Source: Siphonodentalium dalli
Taxonomy: Eukaryota > Mollusca > Scaphopoda > Gadilida > Siphonodentaliidae
Assembly (NCBI GenBank): GCA_032622095.1
Contig: CP136068.1
Location: forward strand, 152,917,151 to 152,981,150
Reading direction: 5' to 3'
DNA: 64,000 bases
Shown here one piece after another: positions 1-11,900 of this stretch. Under the pieces are notes generated by a model. That model was not told the origin of the DNA, searched no databases, and saw only the letters and a program-made list of their open reading frames with translations. The position numbers and the translations under genes were made by a program. The number at the start of each line of letters is the position of its first letter. Within the stretch, counting starts at the first letter, position 1.

Positions 1-4
1 ATAA

Positions 5-143
5 ATATCGCGTAAATATTATGTTAATTGTCAAGTTCGTACTGTTTGTTATATAAACAAAAGCCAAAAAATGTTACAGAACCTGGCTTTTATTTATATA
101 ACAGTGTACGAACTTGACAATAACATACTATTTATGCGATATA
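5..143. repeat. Inverted repeat (MITE-like) at the left edge
   Basis: ATTGTCAAGTTCGTAC and its complement GTACGAACTTGACAAT, with AT-rich extensions and a second pair (AACAAAAGCC / GGCTTTTATTT), form a ~139-bp hairpin. The right arm and following sequence recur at ~33630-33780. Confidence 0.55.
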
Positions 144-247
144 TATATATAAGAACAAAATATGTCTATATTTTAATATTCTTTCTGTTTAATGGGTGCG
201 ACTATTTTAACAGCAATAGCCACCACGAAGGCCATCCGTGGCTTTAA

Positions 248-640
248 CCCTTTATTCAACAATCCGGCCAAAACCGGCCAAATAAAGCTGCAACAGCCTA
301 AATTATCTTGGGTCTGTCTCAATAAAACCATACAAATATGGATATCATTGGAACCGGCTCATTGACCACATTGTGATGGTTACAGTTATGCCCTGTGCCA
401 ATGCATTCTCTTATATATGCGAGTCGACCATAGGTCGCCTCACATATATAAGAGAATGCATTGGCCTAAAAAAAAATCTTTTTTTAACACTTTTTACCAT
501 TTTTTTTTACATTCTTTAACAATTTTATAATTTTTAATGTGTTAAGCTAATGCATTCTCTTATATATGCGAGGCGACCTATGGTCGACTCGCATATATAA
601 GAGAATGCATTGGCACAGGGCCGTTCTGTTGGGTAAAGGG
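248..640. mobile_element. TTAA-flanked MITE with two mirrored hairpin modules
   Basis: TTAA (244-247 and 641-644) flanks CCCTTTATTCAACAATCCGG and the imperfect complement CCGTTCTGTTGGGTAAAGGG. Two palindromic ~65-bp hairpins (near 395-465 and 546-613) face each other across an AT-rich spacer, with CCCTGTGCC / GGCACAGGG on the outside. Confidence 0.6.
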
Positions 641-647
641 TTAAAGG

Positions 648-1053
648 CTCACTTAATTTTCGAGTTCCCGATTATTTTTTATAGATCCTTGATATAACGG
701 TTTTAATAACAATCATCTATGCCATAAAATATGATTTAAATACTATAATTCATCACCATTTGGACCGTCTGTGTCTCAGAAGGTGCCTATCGGGTAATAT
801 TTTCGCTGAAATCATAAAATCACTTCCCCCGTTATGGCTCCCAGAATGCAACATAATTCAAATTATAGTTTATTTTGAATAACTAAAATATAGAATTATT
901 CCCCTTCCATTGAAAATAATTGACTTTGTGCAGAAACTTGATCACAGAACAATTGCATCGAATAAGTTGAATGTACAATGTTTTGGGGCTTCATCTTTCA
1001 AATGGTATATAATATACATATATCGATCTGGGAATTCGAAAATTAAGTGGGCC
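648..1053. mobile_element. TIR repeat with CACTTAATTTTCGA ends
   Basis: The left CTCACTTAATTTTCGAGTTC and right GAATTCGAAAATTAAGTGGG are inverted. The body recurs around 14647-14699 and 15282-15465 (CCCCCGTTATGGCTCCCAG, ATGCCATAAAATATGATT). Confidence 0.55.
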
Positions 1054-1299
1054 TAAAGATGACCTTATGGGAGACTCGCATATATAAGGGAATGCATTAT
1101 CAAGGTTAACGGAAACTTCTCGTATAACGTAACGTAGTGAATGACTGTCAGTCAGATACTATTTAGGTGTAATTATTTGAAGTTCTTTGTATATGCGTGT
1201 GCATTTAGCATACATCCTCGAGTCAAATTAATTAATTTATTGCATATGTGACCCGCCATATCAAATTCAGTCGTAAGTCGGGATTTTTTTACCCTGTAC

Positions 1300-1574
1300 C
1301 AATGCATTCTCTTATATATGCGAGTCGACCATAGGTCGCCTCGCATATATAAGAGAATGCATTGGTCAAACAATTTTTTACAATTTTAATAATTTTTTCT
1401 TGTATTCTTTATATATAAGAGAATGCATTGGCATTAACACTTTTTACCATCTTTATTTTTATAATTTTTAATGTGTTAAGCCAATGCATTCTCTTATATA
1501 TGCGAGGCGACCTATGGTCGACTCGCATATATAAGAGAATGCATTGGCACAGGGCCGTTCTGTTGGGTAAAGGG
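1300..1574. mobile_element. Partial copy of the two-hairpin TTAA element
   Basis: Hairpins at ~1303-1366 and ~1480-1549 are separated by an AT-rich spacer with an extra single arm (1412-1432). The right end GTTGGGTAAAGGG plus TTAA (1575-1578) is present. The left end is replaced by unrelated sequence. Confidence 0.5.
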
Positions 1575-1579
1575 TTAAA

Positions 1580-2831
1580 GGGACTCCAGGCGTTCTAAGT
1601 GGGTGCATGTGAAATAACATACAAGTCTGTAAAACAACTATCATCAACAAATACATGGAAAAATAGATTGACTTCGTTCTTATTTTCATCATCAGGGTTT
1701 CCGCTAGGGGGTAGGGGAATGGGGCCTGTTTGTAGATAGGGGAAAACACGAACACCTGCTTCGAAAATTTTGAAAAGTGCAACACTAGAAATGCATTGTC
1801 CAGCACGCCCAGAACGCGAATTACGATTATAATTCTGGTATGTATACATTCTCAAAATTAAAACAAGAAATGTAACAATTTACATCATTTATGTGATACA
1901 ACAGTCAGTCAATTAACCACATTATTGTGATTGAACTGAGTGAAATAAAAACGAACTTTTAACTGAGACTAGCTTCAGATTTATTTTTTATTTCCGGTGG
2001 GTAGAATAATTAAATGTACTATGATATTTCGTACCAGTTAAAATTCAACTATACTCTTCGCATGAGGAGGTGCCTCGCCAAGTCATCAAGGGAAGTTCAT
2101 GACCAACAGTAACATTCACTCGTCTTTTAAAAATTAATTCGATCTACGAACACTGGTTTAAAAAGATTGGAACTATTTTGTTGTCGCATTCAATCATTTG
2201 GGGGTCGCACAATTGAAATTACCTCGAGAGAATTGCTGCTATCGGCGGGAAAGTGTTCGCTATGATGCTTCATTGGCCGGGGGGGGGGGGGGGTGGGGGG
2301 GGGGTGTCACACAATTGAAATTGACTCGAGAGTATTGCTATCGGCGGGAAAGATATATACTTGGTAACTAACGAAGCTATATGACACTTCATTGGTAGAG
2401 TTACGTGACAAATATCGCATTCGCATCGTACACAAAATATATCGTTTCCGGCTATATATTACGAATCGATATACTGAGGGTTTTACGGTTACACGAAATT
2501 CCAGGGTTTTCAAGGAGTTTGCATTAAAACAAGGGGTTCAAGGGCCCTGGGAGGGGAATGCGTCAGGGGAAAACTCAGGAAAACTTGGCTAGGGGAAAAC
2601 TTGGCTAGGGGAACGGTGCTGTCAAAGGGACCCCCTGCCAGTATAGCGGAATCCCTGCATCATAGATAACTCTCCAATAATGAGATTTCACACTGTCAAG
2701 ACCATCATTTGGCAAACAGTGGAAATTCCAATAAAAGTCCAATGGTCCAATAAAATATCAAAGTTTAATAAAAACTTGACAGTAAATATTGGGAAAGAAT
2801 TTAGACAAGAGATATTTATAACTATACTAAC
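1580..2831. other. No gene seen
   Basis: AT-rich sequence with two related short stretches (CTCGAGAGAATTGCTGCTAT, CTCGAGAGTATTGCTATCGG) around a poly-G run at 2280-2306. Overlapping short frames on both strands have no domain. Confidence 0.5.
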
Positions 2832-2961
2832 CATTGTATGCATCAGGGCCTTCTGCACCCATTCCATCCACAACTAGGCCACCTTGACCTTGTACAATCT
2901 CAAGACTTCTTCCCGAAGCTCGAGACACGAGCTGTATCACATTGTTGGTCACAAATAAATC
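2832..2961 (-). CDS. Exon 4 of the PPxY-rich gene (43 codons plus 1 nt)
   Basis: Acceptor TTCTCTTTAG at 2963-2962 precedes an open frame starting DLFVTNNVIQLVSRASGRS and ending in a Gly/Asp-rich segment (VVDGMGAEGPDAYN). Donor GTTAGT begins at 2831. The alternation of beta-like strands and turns resembles the first repeat of a beta-trefoil-like domain, but this is only an impression. The gene must continue left of the window. Confidence 0.6.
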
Positions 2962-5900
2962 CTAAAGAGAAATAATAATAATAACTTTTATTATATGCAT
3001 GGCAATAAAATAGTGGAAAACTAGTGAAACGTAGATCATCATATGTATCTCTTCGGAGCTACAGTGAAATACAATTTCGTAGTTTCATTGTAGCCAGGCC
3101 CCACGCTAGGAGGCGACTCAGGCGAAATTCTCGCCCTCCGGCCGGCGAAGTCGCCCTCGGATGTCCGCAAGGCGAAAACGAAGTCGTCTTCCAAATTTGA
3201 CAAAACTAGCTTGGGATTTACGGTAATTTTACCGGTGAAAATTTGACTTGTTTTGCAAAAAAAATATATATAGTCTCAACTATTCCAACGAGGCATTCTT
3301 ATTTATCACTTATATATTGTTTACTGTATCCACATATTCTAATCAGATTGGGTGCTTTTGGAAATGGCAAATTGCGCTGAGCAACGAAGTTTATGATGAG
3401 CTACTGATTCGTTTTAAGAAGACTGCAATTTAGTCCTTACTTTGTTCCATCGGGTTATTTTGTAACCGCAGATTGGTATAGCCATACATGTTATAAATAA
3501 AAGTTATAAATTTAGTTAAAATTTCAAATTATCGATCTATACAGGTGCTATACTTGTGCTGTATCTTGCTAAACATGTTTATCTTGTTGTTTTATCTTAT
3601 TTATTGATGTTATAAATAAAGCGGTTTTTGAAAATTAATAAGTGTTTTTTATGTGTCTCCCTATTTTGGCTGAAGTCTCCCTAAAATCGGCAGAGGGAGA
3701 CTTCACTTCTCCCTGTTTTCAATCCCTAGCTTGGGCCCTGATTGTACAGTAATGCCCTAAGTAATTGACTCCTTTAACCACAGCAGAATTATGGGTAACT
3801 TTTCAGGATTTAGTCGGAAATATGGCTTGTTGCAACCTTTATAATCATTATTAATAAGGCGCATATAATAACGAGAGGCCAATCGTGTGATCGGCAGATG
3901 TTAACCCATCCCTTGGTGATAGTAAATTACTATGATCGGTATCATAAATGAGAGTTTTGATGTTGAATTATAGAGTATACTGTTATGTACTATTATAGAC
4001 AAATGTACATAACACAAATTATTGGAATTTATGGGTCACTCGCATTTATATAAGAGAATGCACTGGTACAGGATCTGTAATGCTGCACCACCACAGCCTT
4101 GGGTTAAATGTGAAAAGGTGACCTGGACATGAAAAACTTGGGTTAAGAGAGTCCAATTTAAGTTTACAATGATGTCCAATTTAAGTTTATATGATAAGTA
4201 TCAAATTCTACCAACAACAGCATCAAGATAAGACACCTCACTGCTGACCCATTAATATTAAGTATATAGCAGAGCTGTCAACAAATCACAGGCTTTGTTT
4301 ATGTTGAAGGCTGCAATCTATTAAACCATTAACATTTATAATGACCTCAGACCATCTGTAGAGTGATATACTCACAGAACAGATGTTCTAGTCTACTGTT
4401 AATATCATGTGATGTGTATTGTTGACTTTGTTTTTAATTAGATACCATAGCTTTCTTTATCTGCACATTGGCATAAGAGACATCAGAAAATAATATAGCC
4501 TTATCAATAACTAAGTAGTCCAAAGGCATGGGATAAATTGATGAATTGGGTTTAATGTCGCTCCAAACAAATTTACCAGTACATAACAGAAGATTTTGGA
4601 CCAATTTCAACCAAATTTGGTGTGGTGACTCGGGGTACCCTTGGCAGAGTCATAATGGTGTTTAATTTTTCAAATTCATTTTTTTTTTTTAAATTGAGCA
4701 AGGAATTCAATCTAATTTTTTTTTTTAACAGTGAATATTTTTTCAAAAAAGGCCCATAACTCAGTTAAATATAGTCAGATCACACCCATATTCGAACTCG
4801 ATCTGTCTTTTGTGCTGAGAAACTCATATACAAAATTTGGTTCCGATCAGATAGAAAATATATTCTAGTTATCGCACCATGCGTGAAGTTTCTACAGACA
4901 GACAGACAGACGGATGGATGGACGCACGACGAGTGGTCAATCTGGACATCGACACTATGTTTACCATACTATGGTATGGGTAAACATAAAAAGAATATAA
5001 AGAAATATAAAATTTTCACAAGTTGCTCATGAAAATTCTATATTTCTTTCCAAACACTCATGAGATATTTCGGTATTCAAATGAAAGTGTCAGTGACACT
5101 GGCTCAACTTGGAGGGGGGATAATTTCATGTGTTCCAGTCAATGGAGCGATTAGGAATGCGGAAAGTTGAAATGTCTAAGTAATACTAGATGTCAACATG
5201 AAGATATATATATATATAGTAAAAACCAAGATGGCCACTGGCAGCCCTGATTTCAAATAAAAAAAAATTATAGCTCCCATCTAGTGGTCACCCCTGTATC
5301 AATTACATGTATATGAAGTTTGGTGACGATCAGAGAAGGGTATGGTCTGTAAGGTGTGCCAAATTATTTAGCCATGCTAAGAGTAAAATCCAAGATGGCT
5401 GCCGGCAGCCATGATTTTCATCCAAAATTTATCAAATTTGATAACTCCCAGCTAGAGGTGATTCTAAACATGTCTGTATATTTTCAAAACAATTCTTCAA
5501 TAAATGCTGCAGGGTGTGCTGATGGATTAAAATTTGAAATCCAACATGTCTGCGGGCAGTTTTTTAACGAATTTCAGAAAACAATTATGGCTCCCATCTG
5601 GAGCTCACATTGAAGTTTGGTGATGATCAGAATAGGAAGGTGGTATGTATGGTGTGCCAAAGGATTTAGTCATACAAAGAGTAAAATCCAGGATGGCTGC
5701 TGGCGGCCATGTTTTTCAATGAAATTTGGTAAAATTTAAATGCTCCCATCTAGAGGTCACCTTGAAGATGCATATGAAGTTTGGTGATGATCTGATGAGA
5801 GATGTGGCATGTAGGGTGAGCCAACATATTTAGTCATGCAAAGAGTAAAATCCAAGATGGCTGCAGGTGGCCATGTTTTTCATATAACACTTTTCAAATT

Positions 5901-8900
5901 TAATAGCTCCCATCTAGAGGTGATTCTAAACATGCCTGTAAATTTTCACAACAATTCTCCTATAAATGCGGGCTGCAGAGTGTGCCGATGGATTAATAAT
6001 ACTTGAAATCCAAGATGGCTGCTGGCAGCCATGTTTTTTTTTTTATTTTTGCAAAAATATAGCTCCCGTCTAGAGGTCACACTGAAGATCCATATGAAGT
6101 TTGGTGATGATCGGATGAGGGAGGTGGCCTTAAGGGTGTGCCGAAGGATTTAGTCATACAAAGAGTAAAATCCAAGATGGCTGCTGGTGGCCATGTTTTT
6201 TAACAAATTTCTGAAACAATTGATGGCTCCCATCTAGAGGTCATCCTGAAGATGGTGACGATCGGATGAGGGATGTGGTCTGTAGGGTGTGCCAAATGAT
6301 TTAGCCATGCAAAGACAAAAATACAAGACGACTGCAGACGGCCATGTTTTCATTGGAACTAGTTCAAATTCGATAGCTCTCATCTAGAAGTGATCCTAAT
6401 CATGCCTGTAAATTTACAAAACATGTCTTCGATATACGCGGGCTGCAGGGTGTGCTGATGGATTCAAATTTGAAAACCAAGATGGTTTTTAACAAATTTC
6501 AGAAATAATTAATGGCTCCCATCTAGGTCACCCCAAAGATCCATATGAAATTTAATGATGATCGGAAGAGGGATGTGGCCTGTAGAGTGTGCCGAAGGAT
6601 TTAGTAATGCAAAGAGTAAAATACAAGATAGCTATTGGCGGCCATGTTTTTTAAAAACAAATTTCTGAAATAATCGATGGCTCCTGTTTAGAGGTCACCC
6701 TGAAGATGCATATAAAGTTTGGTGACGATCGGATGAGGGATGTGGTCTGTAGGGTGTGCCAAAGGATTAAGTCATGTAAAGTAAAGAGTAAAATTCAAGA
6801 TAGCTGCTGGCAGCTATGTTTTTCATAATAAATTGCTAAAAATTTGATAGCTTCCATCTAGAGGTGATCATAAACTTGCCTGTAAATTTTAAAAACATTT
6901 CTCCAATAAATGCGGGCTGTAAGGTGTGCCGATGGATTCAAATCCAAAATGGCTGCTGGCGGCCATGTTTTTAACAAATTTCAGAAAAAAATCGGTGGCT
7001 CCCATCTAGAGTTCACCCCAAAGATCCATTTCAAAGTTTGGTGTTGATCGGATGAGGGATGCGGCCTGTAAGGTGAGCAAAAGGAAACTGTTAATGGCCG
7101 ACCGGACCATGAATGCCAACTTATGGCAAGAGCTCAAGCTTGACAGACTATCAAATTGAGCTAAAAATTGATCGAGGAGATGACGTTCAGCACATACATA
7201 CCAGCAGGCAACTTCTGGCGCACGTATCAAAGGAGGTATTTATTGTCTTCACAGCTGAATTCACCTCACGATCAACACTTTTCCCAAATTTGTTGATGTC
7301 ATTCATAATACCACCAAACAATCCTCTCTGAAAATTAAAAACAGAAACATTATTCAACTGTTAAATTCAAATAACACATGAACAAGTTGGGATGAAGAAG
7401 ACAGTTTTATGTCAACCAGCACTCTTTTGAACCTACATACCAAATTTCATTCAGATCCGATGACACATGGCTCATATATATGATCGGATGGAAGGCTGAG
7501 ATGGACAAACGGATAAATTTGATAATGAATAATAATGTATAGCATTTTTAAAGCGCCTTTCCCATGAGGCCCAAAGCGCTCAAAGTTTTACAATTATTAC
7601 CCTGATGAGCCTGAACATTCAGTAACCATCTACTGCTCCCCGGGGACAGGGGGAGGTACAGCCGGGAGTATGCGAGGATACCATATGGCTAGCATACTGA
7701 CAAGATCTTTCACTGCTCATTATCAGGTACCCTTGTAATGCATGGGTGGTGCAAAGCAGACACAGTACGAGCGACCTTGCTCAAGGGTCACAACTTGGCG
7801 CGAGATTCAAACAGTGTACAATCCAACAATTGCACATCGCTCAAGTCGGCCAAGCCACTGCTGTGTGGAAACTCATAACAGACCACCAGCCAGCCGCGAA
7901 CTCGCCTCGCTGTGTTGACAGCGAAGACAAGTCCAACGTGCTAACCACTGGACCACGGAGCTCCATATCTAATATACCTCTCTTTTTATTCAATAAGTGG
8001 TTGTATAACAATAAATAAAGATACATGTATATGCTGGATGGATGGTTGGCTATTTGCCTATGACGGACAAATAGACATAGTCAATCCAGTACACCCACTA
8101 TTTTTTTTAAAGAAAAATAAAGAAATAAGTCAGCCATCTATCCATCTAAATTAGCTTATATAACCCTTCATGACTGAAGCTTCCAGAAATTTAGCAAAAT
8201 CCCTGTGCCAATGCATTCTCTTATATATGCGAGTCTCCTCTCCCATAGGGAGCCTTGTATATATAAGAGAATGCATTGGCCTAACAATATTTACTTTGAC
8301 CTTGTAAGCCAGTGCATTCTCTTATATATGTGAGGCTCCATATGGAAGACTCGCATATATGAGAATGCACTGGCACAGGATATTTAATACTACACCAACA
8401 CAGATCCCGTCATTAAAGGGATAAATGTCATTGAATACTAGATAAGTCTAAACCCATATTACTGTCAAGCCAAAGAAAATTTAAGGTTTGGTTTGGGTTA
8501 AAAATCAGGAACAAGCAGTCGCCGACAGCAGTATCCCCCTCCTCGGTGGGCAAAGTTGGGGATTAGACCGGCCCCCAGATGAGGGTAGTGTCACACGAAA
8601 GGGTAGAAATTTTGACGCTATCTCCAATTATCCTTGTCCCATGGGGGTTCCAAAACACTGAGGTATCCAGGGCGGAACATGTGGAAAATATATTTGTTTG
8701 ACCTTTTTGGTGTTTTTGACCTGCAAATTTCAGTATAATCAGGAAAACCAATAAAATAAGACAAATGTTGAATAAAATATACTTGAATATTAGATATTTA
8801 TTCTATCTGGGTTGCTTAACATTTATGATGTGCGAAAAGTCATATTATCCAACAAATTTTGTGAAAAATTCACGAAAAAGCCAATAAAATGCATAAATTG

Positions 8901-11900
8901 CAGTGCTTTTTCAAAACAGATTTCCAGAAGATTTCCTATAAAATTTCCAGTTTTTGGTATAAAGCTCTCATTGGTGTATCAAAATTTTCAGCATTATATA
9001 CCTGATTTAAGAATATCAACATCACAAGCAATGATATCCAACAATCCGAGATATTTCAAAAAACTTAACCCACCCCCCTAAAACTGATTTTCTATCTGAA
9101 AATACCTGTCAAGTCAGAATAGCCCGTTTTCGTTCTGTTTTGTTAACCAATTCAGAGTCTTATCATATATCACGGAATTAGCATGTATCTGAGGAGGTTT
9201 ATGTTATGGTAGAGTCTAGTTTGTTTAAATATTAGATTTTTTGGGGTGAATTGGCTAAAAAATGTATTATATTTAAGTGAAATTTTTTGAAAATTTCCCA
9301 TGACTTTGTCAGTTTTATGGATACAGCTGCACAACATGCACCACAATAAGCATAAATTCTTCCCCAATATCAGACATGAAATGCTATAATCATGTACCAG
9401 ACCAGAATTGAGAAATAAAGAAAAACTTAACCCTACCCCAAGATAGTGTTCTCAATGCATTCAATTTTATGCTATAGTAAACTCGAAAGGTCGCTCAAAC
9501 TAGTTGATAGAATTCATATCATAAATTGCAATAGTTCTGCCCACGGATTATGTAATATCATCTTCCCTGTCACTGTCAATTTCATCAAATGTGATTTTAT
9601 CAGTCAATATAATTTCTGTGCAACATCTTACGAGAAGAATGGTTCAAACAACTCAGGCTGCCTATCGGCCGTCCATCCATGAAGTGCTACACCGGGAGTG
9701 GTTGATTTGGCAACGGTTGCATGTATCCACTGTTTTGCTATCATGTTGGCTCGTTTTGAGTGTAGAATTAAAGATTCCTCACATGGTGGAAGTGCAGAAA
9801 GATCAACTACCTTTTGCTGATTCTCGAACTTCTTCTGGAACTTTACCCACCTAGCTTAATTCACTTTTCTCGAATGTGGACCATACATGTATAAGGCACA
9901 TGTTAACTCCCTGATTGTATTAAGCGTGTCACTGTCCAAAACCCAATTCATTCCTAAATAAGCCATGACTTCCATATATCATGATGGTCTTACCAGCAAC
10001 TTCCAGTAGTGTTTTTTTCCTTTTTGGAACAACGATGAAAGGTAATTATTACCTGGAACCCAACAACTGCATTCTTCTGTATATTTGGCTGCCAAAATGT
10101 GGAAATGGTAGATATTGACCCAGCGTGACCCACAATCGATCACAAGTTGTGGTTGATGTATAAAGTTGGCTATTCTGCCTTCTATACATTGAACACTAAC
10201 ATGTCTGATGCACCTTAGTTAATTTGTTCTATTGTCACCACTGACCCAGAATTATTGGATTTTTCTCTCACAAACTTGACATAAATGACGGCACAAAACA
10301 TTTCAAGTAAAATGTAACTGTTTGGTATGAAAGATGTTTATTGTTTTGATCTACCTTAAATGTGTCACACTAATGTGTTTATAAACTAAATTACTCAAAA
10401 TGGCAACCATTTTTTACATATATCCCGAACATTATTCTCTGCGTTTCCGAAAATGTAGCAAATTGTGACTCACTTGGTCATTTTACATGTTAGCTAATCA
10501 ACTGACAAATAAATGTTATATTCTGGTTGTCCCATTTCCTTATGGGGTATAACAAATTAATTTTAAAGTTGCCTTATTTGTTTTTTTTTCCCGAAAACTG
10601 GTGTTTATGTGTATATATGGAGTGACTGTATGTTACTGGGTTGGTTATACATGTGTAGCTTGGGTTGCTATTGCTTTACACAATAACTCAACGACATATT
10701 AATCGATAGAGAGGTCATGTCAGAGAGTTCTCCATCTTGATGCCGCTTTGGAGAAAACGTTAAATGATTTCCCCCTGATAATAGTTAATAAATTTTGATG
10801 CTAATGGGCAGGTGATTCAAGTCAAATGTACAGAAGAATGCACTTATTGGGTTCCATTCCTTCAGGGGTAATTATACCTTCCAAAAAGGAAAGAAAACTT
10901 GTCTGGAAGTTGCTGGAAAGACGATCAAAATATATGGAAGTCATGGCATATTTAGAAACGAATTGGGTTTTGGACAGTTACACGCATGTGCCTGATATGT
11001 TCAACGTTCGAGAAAAGTGAATCAAGCCAGGCGGATAATGTTCCCACAGAAGTTCGAGAATCAGCAGAAGTTACTTGATCTTTCTGCACTTTCACCATGT
11101 GAGGAATCTTTAATTCTACACTCAAAACGAGCCAACAGGATAACAAAACAGTGGATACATGCAACCGTTGCCAAATCAACCACTCCCAGTGTAGCACTTC
11201 ATGGATGGACAGCCGATAGGCAGCCTGAGTTGTTTGAACCATTCTTCCCGTACGATGTTGCACATACCCGGTAAATTATATTGACTGATACCATCACATT
11301 TGATGAAATTGACAATGAAGATGAGATTGCATAATCCGTGGGCAGAACTATTGCAATTTATGATATGAATTCTATCCACTTAAGTGTGAACAACCTTTCG
11401 AGTTTAGTATAGCATTGAATTGAGAGCATTGAGAACACTATCTTGTGGTAGGGTTAAGTTTTACTTTATTTCTTAATTCTGGTCTGGTACATGATTATAG
11501 TATTTCATGTTTGATATTGGGGAATAATTCATGCTTATTGTGGTGCGTGTTGCGCAGCTGTATCCATAAAACTGACAAAGTCATGGGAATTTTTCACTTA
11601 AAAATAATCAAAATTTTAGCTAATTTACCCCAAAAAAAAAAAATATTTAAACAAAAATAGACTGTACCATAACATAAACCTCCTCAGATACATGCTAATT
11701 CCACGATATATGATAAGACTATGAATTGGTTAACAAAACGGAATGAAAACGGGCTATTCTGACTTGACAGGTATTTTCAGATAGAAAATCAGTTTTAGGG
11801 GGGATGGGTTAAGTTTTTGGAAATATCTCGGCGTTTTAGATATCATTGCTTGTGATTGTGACATTCTTAAATCAGGTATATAATGCTGAAAATTTTGATG

